Assembly: GCA_000499405.2 (NCBI GenBank)
Contig: HG738138.1
Location: forward strand, 19,259,753 to 19,323,752
Source of the DNA: Onchocerca volvulus
Lineage: Eukaryota; Nematoda; Chromadorea; Rhabditida; Onchocercidae
Reading direction: 5' to 3'
Length of the DNA stretch: 64,000 bases
The translations under genes were made by a program, and so were the position numbers. Below the pieces are notes generated by a model. That model saw nothing but the letters and a program-made list of their open reading frames with translations, was not told the origin of the DNA and searched no databases. Below, piece by piece: positions 28,000-41,104 of this stretch. Positions within the stretch are counted from its first letter, which is position 1; every line of letters starts with the position of its first letter.

Positions 28000-29878
28000 C
28001 ATATGTTGTTGTTTTGTTCTCGCTGTTTTATTTAGATATATCGATTGGAAACTAACTTTGTTATGGTAACTATCTTATTATAAAAACAGAAATATTTTGC
28101 TAAACTAATGATTGATTTAAGTCCAAATTTCAATCACCACATCAGAACAGAATTATTAGGAAACATACTGTTTTTATCTCAGAATTTGGTGAAATGTTTC
28201 ATATATCCATCCTAGATCCTATTTAAGAGATTTTGTAAATTTAAAATAATCATATGCTTATCTAATTTACATGAATTAACTACTAGCGTATTCAGCAGGT
28301 AACTAAGAATTTAGTTACCTGAATTTAGTCTCAAAAGATGATTTTGCTCAGCGCAACGTTCATAATGCATACCCCCTCCAGAATTTCAAAAGATCGATCA
28401 AAGCTCAATGTCTTGTCTCTGTTTTCATTTTGTGTTACTACCTTATTTTTGATATTGATCAGTGTTGTATACTACACATTTCAGATTGTAAAACGGGTAT
28501 TTTTGCATCTCGTCAATAAACAAATTTATTAGCTTGAACACTAGTTTCCCCGTGAATCTACTTTTTACTGCATTATAGTTATTTCACAATCACAAACTAA
28601 AATTTGCCCGAAGTTTGATGAAGAGAAAGAGAAATAAGAACCATACCCACATCACTGATTTGCCTGATTCCAGTTTTCTAGCGGCAGCTTATCCTGAAAA
28701 TTATACCAAAATGTAACAGCATGCTTTTCTAGAAATCTCAAAAGTCTTACTATTTCAGTTACGTCATTTTATATCTATTAATAATCGGCATTATCACTGT
28801 TTTGTTATAAAACAATCAAAATTGCAAACGCATCACTTCTTTTTCCATTTCCTAGTCATCATAAAAAATGAAGCAGGTAATCATGCAGAATGCAGTTTTC
28901 AACTCCTAAATTTTCAGCATAACTACAAGTATGTCGACTTGTTACCATCATAATTCTTTATCACGAAATAAACAAAATGTTGTCACCACGCGACATTATC
29001 TTGCAATTAATTTCAAATATAAATAAATGAACATAAAAACCATGCAAAACATTTATAAGTGGAATATGTTGAAATTAGTAAGAAAAAGACCTGTAATTTC
29101 AAACTGCAGTCACCAATAAAATGGTTGAAAGAAATACTGAAAGCTAGATTAACTTGGGTAAATCCGAAAAGACATAAAAGAAGATATACACGAAACGGCA
29201 ACAAAAATACTATGAGTTTCAAGAAGGATTAACAAACAAATCAGATCTCGTGCTTCCAGAAAATTTCAAGAATAAAAAGATCACAAAAGTCCCATCAATC
29301 TTATTGATTACCAGTATTAGGATGAGTATATGGCTAAAGATATTTTGCGAGGACAACTAGTTTAAAAATCGTTAATTAAAACCAATAACTGCGATATTAG
29401 CAAAGCAAGGCTGCTATATTCCAAAACATGATAACATAAGTCCGACTTCATATGCCCACTACTACTATGGAAATGGTCATTAATAGAATTGAGTTTTTTA
29501 TGTACAAGTTTAAAGGACAATTATTTTATAGAAATAAAAAGTGTACAAATTTTTCAAGTGGATTAAAGCATCCACCTGAAAAAAAATGAATCAAATCACC
29601 ACCTGAAACTCAAAAGCGCCCAATATGAATTACTTACAATCAAGCAAATTTTCAATGAATTATTTTTGGATTAGCAATTTTTTCACAAACCCTGAAAATT
29701 TTACTGAAAAAACTGAAATAAGTTTCATATATACTGTTCTGATCTTTACGATAATTTCCGCTTGTATAAAGATAAAATATCTGTTTAAAACAGTGAAAAA
29801 TATATAGTTTATAGAAATTGTTGTTTTTAAACACTTTCATTTGACATAACCCTAAAAATAACTAGTTCCTCTTAAAGC
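28000..29878. other. Convergent intergenic region before lipin
   Basis: AT-rich DNA lies between two genes that point at each other. It contains one short perfect inverted repeat (28296-28321) and no supported gene. Confidence 0.55.
28296..28321. repeat. Perfect 11-bp inverted repeat, 4-base loop
   Basis: CAGGTAACTAA and TTAGTTACCTG flank GAAT. It lies about 300 bp after the stop of the PPxY gene and could form a hairpin in that transcript. Confidence 0.8.
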
Positions 29879-32800
29879 TCATTTCTTCTTGTGTTTCCCT
29901 TGAAAACTTTTCCTCTTCGCCTCGTAAGTTTCTAATGTATTGTCATCCAGACGAACAGCATTTCCTGCTTTTGACTGCCAATGAGTAAAATCGCTGTAAG
30001 AAGTGAAATAATGACAAATACACAGGAACTCAAAATATTTGGAGTTTTAATAAAATTTTTGGAAACTTTGAAATGTATAGAGAAAAATTAACCTGTAATT
30101 GTTTGCTTTGTAAAATGAAGGTGCCAAAAGAAACGAGTTTTTCTTTTTTTTGCTCGATCTTTTATGTTCGTTTCGTCGACGGATAAGTGGAGGAAACATG
30201 TAATCAACTGTGTCCATTGCCAGTGACATAAATGATGTTTCGAAACCAATCGAATCAGCACGCCTAACACGACCCTCCTTATCAATAATGAGTATTCTAT
30301 CCGGAGGTATATCCACTGCTCGATAACTTACCACGTCCTGGAAAAGATTTAATACAATAACAATTACAAATATCTTTCAGCATTTCATGACCCAGATATA
30401 AAACGGAATTTCAAAAAAGCTAAATTGTGTCGACCCAGTTGAAACCAAATTTTCTCAGTACATAAATAATAAACTGCTAATATCCAACTAGCTATACAAT
30501 TTACATTATCCGCATCATCTTGAGCAATAATGATCTGGGAATGAAACCATATAAGATTTAAACAGAGAAAACAAAAGCAAGCTGCGGTACTGATGATAAA
30601 AAGTGAGAAATAAAGAAAAAGTGGTGCGATGAATAATGATAATGTTAATATGAAAGATTGAACGAAGCAACTGGCACAGCTATTCAACGAAACAATTGGT
30701 CTTCGATAAAATTTGGGATTATATTTCAAAAATAAATAGATCAATCAAACAGATTTTGGATAGTTCGGACAGAAACCAGCCAATATAAAATTACGATAAA
30801 GTTTGACTACCTGTATTTTGTATGTGCCCATTAATAAATTTTGCATCCTGAACATTAATCTTCCCCAAATAAAGTGAAAATTGAACTACATTTGGAACCT
30901 TACTGTTTCGCGATTTCCAAAACCGGCGTAGAACGGACATTTCACAGGAAAGCATTCCTTCAAATCTGTCAAAGCAGCTATTTTAAATTCTTCTGGTTTG
31001 CGATCTATGATTTCTCTGAAAAAACCATCACTGTAAAGTAAAACTATGAAAGAGAATATCTGAACATTAGCAAGTTTTTACTCATGAAGATTATCACAAA
31101 ATCATAATCTTCTACATTATGCCGACACATCATATATATGGCACAAACAGCAGAAGCATGTTATCATTTGCAAATTTCCAAAACAAAAACCGATATGATC
31201 ATATTGAAGGGTATTTACTGATCTGTTCGTCAAAATTAAATACTGGAATTTACCAAAAAATAAAATGTAATACCTTCTGAAAGCAATAAGTACTGATGTA
31301 GGCGATAACAACAACGGTCCATCAGGTAAAAATTTTGCGTTCTGAGCAATACTTTGCAAGTATTTCTTTGTGGAATAACTTTGTCCTATTGCTCGAGAAG
31401 ATAAATAAACCAACTGATAACTAAAAATCTGCGTGATAAATTAGATACTATGGAATGCCCTTATATGATAGATTATATTTTCAATTTTTTTTAGATGATG
31501 ACTTTCTAACATTCGCAATCTAATAATAAAAGAAACTTGACCCATTTTCTTTGATCCTGGTATATAATTCTGCAACTCCAGCATGAGCCCACTGACCACC
31601 AATAGCTGGTATAACCTGTCCTAATACATCACTTTTCGTTATGGTTCCGTCTATGTCGGAAATAACCAAACGTTCAGTCCATTTATATAAGTAGATATGA
31701 CAAGTGCACCATGTGGTGCCCTGAAATGTGTAACACAATAAATAGGATTAAAAAGAATAAGAGTATGAAAGAATACGAATGGAGAGAGAAGTTCAAAATT
31801 CGTTTTACTCTCTAAAATTTATAAACGAATTCTAAAATACTGAGGTTAAAAAGCGCCAAATTATGAGCTTTGCAAACCTGAAATTTTGTCGTAATTGAAA
31901 ATCTCGCTTCATTGGCTCCTTTGCGTAATCCCAACTTTTTCAATTTATCACTAGGAAGTCGCAAAGAACGAATGTATTTCGGAAATTCTACCGTAGTTTC
32001 TGGATCGGACGGCGTAAATGCTGCACTCTCTGCTTCTTCATCACTCATAGGACTTAAAAATGCACATGCTTTTAGTTCTTAATTTTTGACAAATATGAGA
32101 AAAAGAATGATGAAAGGATTAATTTGATGAATGATGACAAACAAGATATCACTGGAGGGAGTTAAGCTGCGAGCATGATTTCTTTTCGCTTCATAGTCAA
32201 GTATTTCGAATGTCGACTCATGTGCATCGGAAGACCGCAGAGAATATTGATTGTTTGATACATTTACATCAATTGTATGTTTCTGCAATTTTTAAAAATA
32301 TTCTGTCCAGCTAATAATGACTTAGAAAGAATAATAGTTAGCTTTTGAAAACTGCTGCAAATTTTATTTATTTTAACATCATATGAATGCTACCAAAAAA
32401 ACAAACCTTGTCGTCAGATGCTGGTGTCGAAGTTTGCTTTTGATAGTGTCCCTCAATATTCGCTTCATTTTCACTATCACTGACTTTAGGGGGAGAATTC
32501 AATCCCGCTATAGAACCGTTTCCACTATCATTGGGTGGTGAAGGACTAAAACGAAAATAAAAAACAATAATATTAAATTTGCGCTTTTCATAAATCCTCA
32601 TTTATGTCTTGAAGATCTTATAATAAAGCAATAGATGAAAAAATCCTACTTCACTATCATTGAAATGAGTCTAAGTTTCTAATCACTGCCTAATTCCGAA
32701 CGTGATCGTATGGTCAAAACTAAAAGAAGCTCAAACTGATAATGAAGAGTGCATGTTTCAATTGACCAAAGAAAGAAGATGCCAGTTCACTTACCATGCA

Positions 32801-35584
32801 ATAGGTGGTGACATCCCCAAATATTTTTCGATTTTACCGGGGTCACTGGTATCTTGCACAAGATCATCCAAATAAACACCTTGGTCTTCTTTCGGTTTTG
32901 CACGTGACCAACGAAACCATCCACCCCATGTTGATCCTTTTTTTTCTTGTTCAGTTTTCACATTGTCTTGCTTTTTTTTTGATTTTTCCGTTTCTTCAAG
33001 TGTTCTTGGCAGTTCGCCCCATTTCCATACCACAACGTCACTTTTGTGCTGAAATTCACTGATAAATGAAGCAATGTAACCAAGTTCCATAAAATTCATC
33101 AGAATTTTTATAATACCTTTTCTGGAATATGCAAAAAAAGAAGCACAAAGCAGGCTAACTGGTTCAAGAGTGTTTCGATGTCGATCAAGTTCAGAATCCG
33201 AAAATGCACCATCAACAATCATACCCAAGCCAGAAACTTTCAAACGATCTGTTTCACTATCAATGGAAACTGTTGATGCTGCATCATCTACATCACTTTC
33301 CTAAAACCCATATCAGTGTTTATCATTCAGCGAAAATACTGAGTGTTATATGATTACAGATGTTAAAATGAAGCACCTCATTTGTTGAGCTTGATAATTC
33401 ATGCATTATTTTAGCACAAGAGTTTGCATGCTTCTTGCGAAAAGTGCAAGCTGGAGGTGATAAGCTGCGTCCTGCACCGAACGGCATCATCAGCCTACAA
33501 GTCATGATTTTCAAACCTAGCTTATACTTAGTACAAAGAACAAGACTGCTCAATACCTTATCATTAGCATACCACAAAAAAAAAAAAAAAAAAAAAACTT
33601 TACCTAACAGCTATCAAATTTTTATAAAATTCCACGAAAGTGAATAATTCTAACGAATTTTGCATAGACAAAGCTGCAACATTTCTTGGATTTAAAGTAA
33701 AAAGTAAAAAAAATACCTAAAAATATAAGTAATCATTATTATACAAAAAAAAAAAAGTTTTTTCGATATATTTATTTGTATTTTTTATATGCTTAAGTCT
33801 ACAGTTTATTTCTAACAAACAATTTTTTTGCAAAATAAATAATGGTGCATTTTACAAAAAACTGAAAAATTATCATATCGCACAGGTCATCTAGATTCAT
33901 CTAGATTGAAAGTGCAATAACAGACTCGTGCATTCTCGGCCTGTTCGTAAGACCCATGCATCCTCAATCTATCCGTATAAATATTGATTATGATTACAAC
34001 TTTCTACATAGAGTTATCCTATTCTCAAAAGAAACTAACAACTTCCTTAAATGTTAGTATCACCTCTTATTTTTTGTAATTCTTTTAATATGTTCTTGTG
34101 GCCGATCGTCAGTAAGTTCAGTAAGATTCGGTAAAGATCGATTCTTATGTTGATTGAATAATGATGCAATGAAGGGAAGTGCTTTTCTGCGCTGAATATC
34201 TAAGGAATGTTCACTGCAAATAAAAAAGTTGAATAAGAAATTCCTATCCATAGACTTTTGTTTTAGTTTAAGGAGAACTTCAAAACATGAACTTCAAATT
34301 AAACATTACTCGAAACATGAAGCATGAAATTTATAAAAAGTATGAAAAATAAAACCGTGAGTGCGAAGAATGTGAACGGGAACTGGAACATTCTGATAAT
34401 GCTCTTTTGTGTCTTGATCGCGATAATTCTCGTCGGATTTTTTCTATCCTTTCAGCAAGATCCTCAAATGAAATTTTTTTTTCCAGCAGATTCTTAAATA
34501 AAATTTCTTTCTACCACAAATAAGTCTATTTTTGGAAGTACAAAGCTATTCATGAAATCGATCAGTTTTACACAGTGCAACATGATCAGTTTTGTTAGGA
34601 TACCTTCTCATCAACTGCAGTAGAATTACTTTCTGGCACAGGGCTTGTTACTAGATATTCAGGAATATCAGCATCTGTAGTTGGCTCAGTAAAGAAAGCG
34701 ACACCATTTTCACCCAACTTCATTTTCAAATCTATTTCTTCGCCATTTATTGTTATATCCACATACTGAAACAAATTCAACTAATTGATAGCATTGTCAA
34801 ATTTTTTCCATTCTAGATTTTCCGTTGCACAACTATAGCATATAAAATATGATTGAATATTAATAAAGATTCATAAATACTAAAAAACTGAACTAACTTT
34901 TTCGTCGCTGTTTAAAACGCCGTATTTCCCAAACCTTACATGAAATGGTGTTGACAAATATGATCCATCCGGCTGCTCCACAACAATCAAATCAATTGCC
35001 CCTTGAAGTATTTGAGAAATTTAAAATGAGAAAATTTTTTCAAACGAATCTTCTCAAAAAACACAATTTCTTTGAAAAGTTGACAGAAACTATGCTTTGT
35101 AAAGACTAAGTAAAGCCAATTAAGTAAAGTGTTTACAAGAAAAAGTATGTTCCTAACTGTAAGGTAAGAAATGGATTAAGACGAAAATCTAGATCTTCTG
35201 TCATAAAAGATAACGGTATTATCGTTGTTATTAATATGTAGATGTAGCAGTAAAAGATTTTCTAACACAGTAACAAATCTTTCCAGTAGTGAGTTGTGAT
35301 TAAAACGCTTTAAAATTTAAGATTTTCTTTCTTAGAAACAATGCATATACAACTGTTGTATTACATAATCGACTATTTCGACATCTACCTACAGTCAATT
35401 TTCATTTCACAAATAGGTTAATTATTACAATACACAGATCCGAATATTGAAATATATCAGAAATTACGTTGAGAGTATCACAAAATAAAAAATTCCAACA
35501 CTGAAGTATACCAGAAAGTGAAGCTGGATTGAGTGTCTTGTAGAAATATTTAACATTATCTAAAAGGCGATAAGCGTAATTCAT
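29879..35584 (-). CDS. lpin-1: Lipin, Mg2+-dependent phosphatidate phosphatase
   Basis: Lipin converts phosphatidate to diacylglycerol for triacylglycerol and phospholipid synthesis at the ER, and family members also act in the nucleus. Exons in gene order: 35512-35584, 34898-35001, 34604-34765, 34356-34492, 34064-34213, 33377-33494, 33160-33300, 32795-33048, 32407-32545, 32143-32282, 31878-32052, 31542-31720, 31274-31420, 30904-31015, 30093-30337, 29879-29993. All phases agree and give 796 residues with a TGA stop. The N-terminal N-LIP domain begins with an amphipathic helix and reads [26 protein letters not shown] motif typical of lipins lies mid-protein. The C-LIP (HAD-like) domain has catalytic DIDGT at about 553-557, then LGQVI in the position of the LxxIL coactivator motif. 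Catalytic residues are intact. The ATG matches the usual lipin N-terminus, so the start is well supported. Confidence 0.97.
33576..33597. repeat. Poly-A tract in a lipin intron
   Basis: About 22 A (poly-T on the coding strand) lie upstream of lipin exon 33377-33494 in the intron. Confidence 0.8.
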
Positions 35585-38215
35585 CGCCTCTTCCTCGACA
35601 AATGCCCTATTACTTCCTCGTTACACAACACCAACGCCTCATTAATAGCGACCAGTTTTGTTAATTCTTATAAACTGTTAGTTCCAACACTAAAATTCAA
35701 ATATTTCAACATCAATTTTTAAAAAGAAACAACATGGAAGAAAGTTGAAAATGTATTAAATAGGCAGAATAAGTTTTTTTTAAAATACTATCCAGTCTTA
35801 TAAATTTGAATTCAAGACTAAACAAAAAAGAAAAAAAACCCATTTGGGTATAAAAAGAGCGTAAAAACATTCTTCATAGAAAAAGAGGGCAATTAACAGT
35901 GGTTAATAGGTCCCACAGCAATAAATATTACATTCTTTGAAATACATCTTTATAAAAGTTTCACTTATATGTGTGCCCAAACATTAGGTCAAAGTGATAA
36001 GCGAAAAACTTAAGTGATATTTTACAATGAGATGGATAGCGAATATCTGGAAAAATTCTTCAGCTTAAGTTGATGATAGAAAACAAGTTCATCTTAATTT
36101 CTGTCATATGGCTACCAATTTTAAAATGACAGTAATCGAAATGTTTTTTCTTTCCATATTCCTGACGTATATACAAAAAAGAATGAAATTCTTTTCTTCT
36201 TTTTTATCTTCAACAGCAAGAAGATAACAGCCTAACAGTTCATATGTTATTCAATCTTACTAAGTTATTTTTAACTATTCCACTTCTACAAATATCAATA
36301 CTAAATTATTTTAAAATAGTAACATTTGAAATTTCTAAAATCATTAGTCTATTTATGTCTCTTCATTCCGGATTTTTGGCGTTTATATTCATATCAAATT
36401 CCTAAATATGAAATCATCATTAACAATACCATGTCAAAAGAAAGATAAACCGGTCAATAACTTCCCAGAGCATTAAATAATGTAAGCAGGACAGAATTAA
36501 ATATGGAGATAGTAACAAAATGAGATAACGCTAAATATCTTCAATTCTGGAACACTTAAATTCCACTTCGCTCCTCAAAATGATCTGAGAAATAATAAAC
36601 CGTACAAATAGAGTAGCAGTATGTCAATCTACCATGCAACGAACATCTTCAGGACTGAAAATTTTATGAATCCTCGTAATAGAAGAAAACACTTTTTATG
36701 CGGTATCTTAATGAAATATGCACGTCCAGGTAATATGATATCGTCAATGGTTTGTCATTTTTAAACTCTGCCAGGAGTAGTAGAGTTTTAAAATGTAGTG
36801 ATGATCGTTGTGATTTAATAATTAATGAGGGGAAATAAATTATTCGAGGAATTTTACCGTATTAAATGAAGGAACAATTCCTATGGAAAAGAAATAATGC
36901 TAATGTTATGAATGTATTGATGAGAAGAATAAATAAGATACAAGAGGGATGGAGATATGATGAGTCTCGGATATGGGTGAATGACGGATGATCCTTTGAT
37001 CCTTTTCTGTCTCAAAGTTTTACGGCTCAGACGGAGCCTTCCCAGAAGAAAAAGGAAGATGTTGATATTCCATTGAGATTATCTCGAGAATCAGTCGAAT
37101 CTTAGTGTCACTGGAATACGATTGCCTCCCAAATCAAACGCAATTATTGGAGCTGTTTTCTCCTCCACATCTTGTTTATTATGCCTCTTTATTCATTTAA
37201 AAACTCGTTTTGAATTAAAATTTGAAATGGTCGATCGAAAGTCTAATGAAATTTTCGAACACTTCATTTGGAAATCATCATTAGGAGACAATGTGAAATC
37301 CTAATTTAACTTGAAAATTCAAGATTATATGTGCCGTGTATCTGTTGTCTGCGTTTGTGTCCCGAAATTTTGAAATATTTAGGTAACAAAGACCAGAAGT
37401 CTTTTGCTTTCCATTTCTACTTAAAAACGAAGTTTGGCGGTATCTTAATGATGTGTTGAAGATAATAGCGATCATTTCATATCCAACATTGATAAGTGAT
37501 AGTATTTTATGCTAATTAAAATGGGTGCTAGAATACAGGTTTTTTTTACAATTTCACTAAGGTGGATAATATGAAATAGATTTAAACCTTGAAACTTGCT
37601 TTTGAGAAATTTGAATTTAAACGTAAAGAATTTGAATAAACTTGACCCAAACTTTTGAAAAACGAAACTGTTGATAGTTCACTATTGAAACATGAAAAAT
37701 AGCAGCCATTTAATAAGAAAAGAAACTTGAATTTATTGATTTGATAAATAAAGACTGAAGAAGTTATCTGTCTTTCTTTGAAAATTATTGAAAGAGAAAG
37801 TAACGACTTGATCTGTTCTCCTCAAGGAAAGTAAGAACTGAAGAATGACATCCATTATGTTTGACGGATGTTTTGAAGCCTCTAATCCAATCATATAAAA
37901 TCAGTCAATGCTATGGGAATAATGAATAGTTCCTATAGGTAATCGATAATTCCTGTAAGATAGATTTGACTTAAATACGGCAGCTTGTTTAATATTTAAA
38001 AATCGACAACTCTATAAAATATAATAATTTCTTCTCGAAATGAGTAAGTAATCACAGTGTTGAGGGAGATTTCTTCACCCAGTATCAAAAGTGAAGTCAA
38101 ACAGTAGAAGCTTTGGTATAGCAAATTTATATATGCAAAAGAAATGGATTATATTTTATGTTTATGTGAATATAATGTAATGTAATGATATATCAAGTAA
38201 TGTACTGATATATCA

Positions 38216-38217
<2 letters not shown>

Positions 38218-38257
<40 letters not shown>
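38218..38257. repeat. 40-base poly-T tract
   Basis: An uninterrupted T run preceded by a short tandem duplication containing TGATATATCAAG twice. Confidence 0.9.
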
Positions 38258-38258
<1 letters not shown>

Positions 38259-38339
38259 TACAAGCTAAATTGAAAGATGTTTAAAAAAGTGATGAAAGCA
38301 TGCGTTTTATAGTTGATCGAACTGTCGTTTATTAGAAAA

Positions 38340-38379
38340 AATTCATAGAGATTATCTTTCAGGATAATCTCTATGAATT
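38340..38379. repeat. Perfect 17-bp inverted repeat, 6-base loop
   Basis: Arms at 38340-38356 (AATTCATAGAGATTATC) and 38363-38379 are exact reverse complements around TTTCAG. In transcribed RNA they would form a strong hairpin. They lie about 80 bp right of the 40-T tract. Confidence 0.9.
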
Positions 38380-41104
38380 AATCAAGAAATGATTTTCTGT
38401 TTCTCAAATTTTATTGCTACATAACCGACAATTCAACAAAGTAAGGATTGTTTTGTTGGATAATATCGAAAGGAGATAAAATGAAGTGATTATATTTTTC
38501 AAATGCCAATTCCAAAATTCTTTTCTAAGTGAAAATAAATATAGCAGAAAACCGAAATAAAAAAGACAAAAAAAAATTGAGACAAAAAAGCAAGGAATAA
38601 CATGAGTTACTGTTTTGTATGATAATAAAATTAACCTCGAATAATTCGAAATATCTACGTCAGTAAAAGATCAAATCAAAAGTTTCCGTGTAGAAGTAGC
38701 TATGTATTATTATTTCATTTTTCTACTAAATTTATTTGCACTTAGAAGAGATTTTTATCTAAATTTGTCATTTTACAATTAATGCTTCATCTTATTCCAT
38801 TTATTATATTTCATCGTCCATTTTCAAAATTTTCGTGAAAATAGATTTAACCCAAGTACAAATTAAATTGAAAAGAATTCTAAGTTTGATGAACAAAGTA
38901 CGGGCCGATAAGTAATGAATTTTATTTTAGCGAAAAAATTAAAAGGCGCCTTTGCAATCACCAAATCTCGTCATCAATTTGCATTCTCATTTTGCACATT
39001 TCGGAGTTCTTTTTGCGAAGCAAATTATTTTTATTTTCTATATTACCTTCTATTATCACTTTAGCGGGAAAAATTAAAAGTTTTCAGATTCATTTTAAAA
39101 AACTTCTCATTATTCAAACTTTTAAGGACAAAAAGGTTATGCAATAAGAAGAACAAGTAATTCATTGATTTTCTTTCAGCTTATTTTTCGCGATGGGCTG
39201 AAAGTGTAATGAAAAAATTGATTTTTTCATTGATAAATATGAGTTCATGTGACTAATGTTCCCTTATTTCAGTTCTAATATTCGTTGACATTTCGAAATT
39301 GCGGAGAAGCAGTTCACATTGCCGAAAACCAAAGTATCTGTCACATGCCATTGCAATTCAATTACTGGTATCTTTTATAATACCTTTCAGCAATTGTTAG
39401 CATTGTGCGTTTGGACTGTTGAAATTTATATAGCCCATCGTTAAGCATAGTGCGTTAACTCTTTCTACACATGATTTGCGAATTATCGTAACTGCGACGA
39501 AAGGTTAACCCTCGCTTTCAGTGCTATATTTTAAGTTAAACGAAGCGTTACTTTTCTTTTGAATCATAATCTATTTCTAAATTTCTGACTGACTTGATCT
39601 GTATGCACATTTGAAGTAATTTTCGATTGAAATGCGGAAAAATAATCTGTATTCAATCGGTATCCTCAAAAAAAAAGAAATAAAAAAAAAAAAAAAAAAA
39701 CTTGTTTGCTCAGAAATAAGGAAATTTCATGGCATTTCCATTTTCATGGTAAGTGATTTTTTTTTTTCGAATCTACATTGGATATATTTGGTAAAGTAAC
39801 AAATAGGTTAATTTATTTCCGCCTCTGCCATGTAATTCTAATTGAATTTGAATTTATTTCTTTGACACTTTTCGATGGTGCATATTTAGCATACTAATGT
39901 TAGAATTTCTACATTTAAATAAACTTTTGAATGAGGAATTAAAGAAGCTGATTTGTATTTCATATGAATATGTTATTAACTTCTTCACCGTAGTCTGGGA
40001 AATAGTAGGAAAAACGTCAATGGTAGCAATAACCAAGTCTTCCAGGCTTTTCCGACTCCTGCATAATTTTTAGTTTGAAAACTGAATGTGGATAAAAAAA
40101 TTTTCGTCTTTTTTGTGAGTACTAATATGCAATTGAACATCTATCTACATGGACATAAATATTACTGATTGAAACGAATTGCCTATTGGAAATTATTGCG
40201 AGGGAATTTCCATTATCCCACACTATTTGTATTTGTCATCAAATTTTTATCTTTTATGAGAGATAAACTAAGCATTGATTAAATCACGACTACTATCCAT
40301 TCATTTTTTGAGATTACTTCAGTCAAGTAGAATGCATACAAATGCATAAATGCAATTGATTCAGTTCGTAAAAATTTCATGAATAATTGTATTTTGTTTG
40401 CATTTGCAATTTTCATGCGAAATTTTTTCAAACTAATTGTGTGAATAGAATGAAATGGAATATAATTAATTTAATCTTTGATCAGATTGGTTTCCAAAAG
40501 TTGTTCATGCCAGATTCCCAACTCCATTTCCAATTGTCTGTTTGTATTTCAATGCGTTGATGTAAGGATTTTGAATAAAATTTTATTCTATCTATCAAAG
40601 ATCGCAATCATCGCTACAAAAAACAAAAATTTTCTTTTGCGAGAGAGACATTAGGCGAATAATAAACTATGTAAGGATTTGTTCTGACTTAAGATATGAC
40701 CTAGCGAAATTATTAACTTTGCAAAATTTGAAATCATTTCAGCTGGTGAGCTCACTGAATTCTAGGAAATTTCGATAAAGCGCGTTTTTTTTTTTTTTTT
40801 TTTTAGTGCATTCCATCATAACTTATGTTTGATGCCCAGAATGCTAGTGTTTACTGTACAATTTTATCAAATGTAAGATAACAAGTCAAGTTTCATTCTT
40901 CTCATCGCATTGTGTTGAGGACATTCCATTCAATATTAAAACCATTGGGTGAGGCATTTTAACAAAAGCTGCAATACAAATCAATGTATTAAATTAGTAA
41001 TTTAAATTGAAAATTGGCGTATTGAATTAATATGTCGTTTTTCTTCTTCCTTTCCGTTAATTGTTGCTAATTTCAGGCTTTCATTTTTGATTTAATAGAA
41101 CAGC

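Larger units (their letters stand above)
35585..41104. other. Divergent intergenic region between lipin and the class 3 lipase
   Basis: About 5.5 kb separates the two start codons and should hold the promoters of both genes. No gene was found. It contains a perfect 17-bp hairpin (38340-38379), a 40-T tract (38218-38257), a poly-A tract near 39680-39700 and a T tract near 40787-40804. No promoter element can be named with confidence. Confidence 0.5.

Noticed and set aside
29652..29840. Overlapping short frames on both strands just downstream of lipin
   Set aside because: AT-rich, Phe/Ile/Lys-dominated and without conserved motifs; probably lipin 3' untranslated region.
32805..33062. Plus-strand frame opposite lipin exon 8
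   Set aside because: It is the antisense shadow of a well-supported lipin exon.
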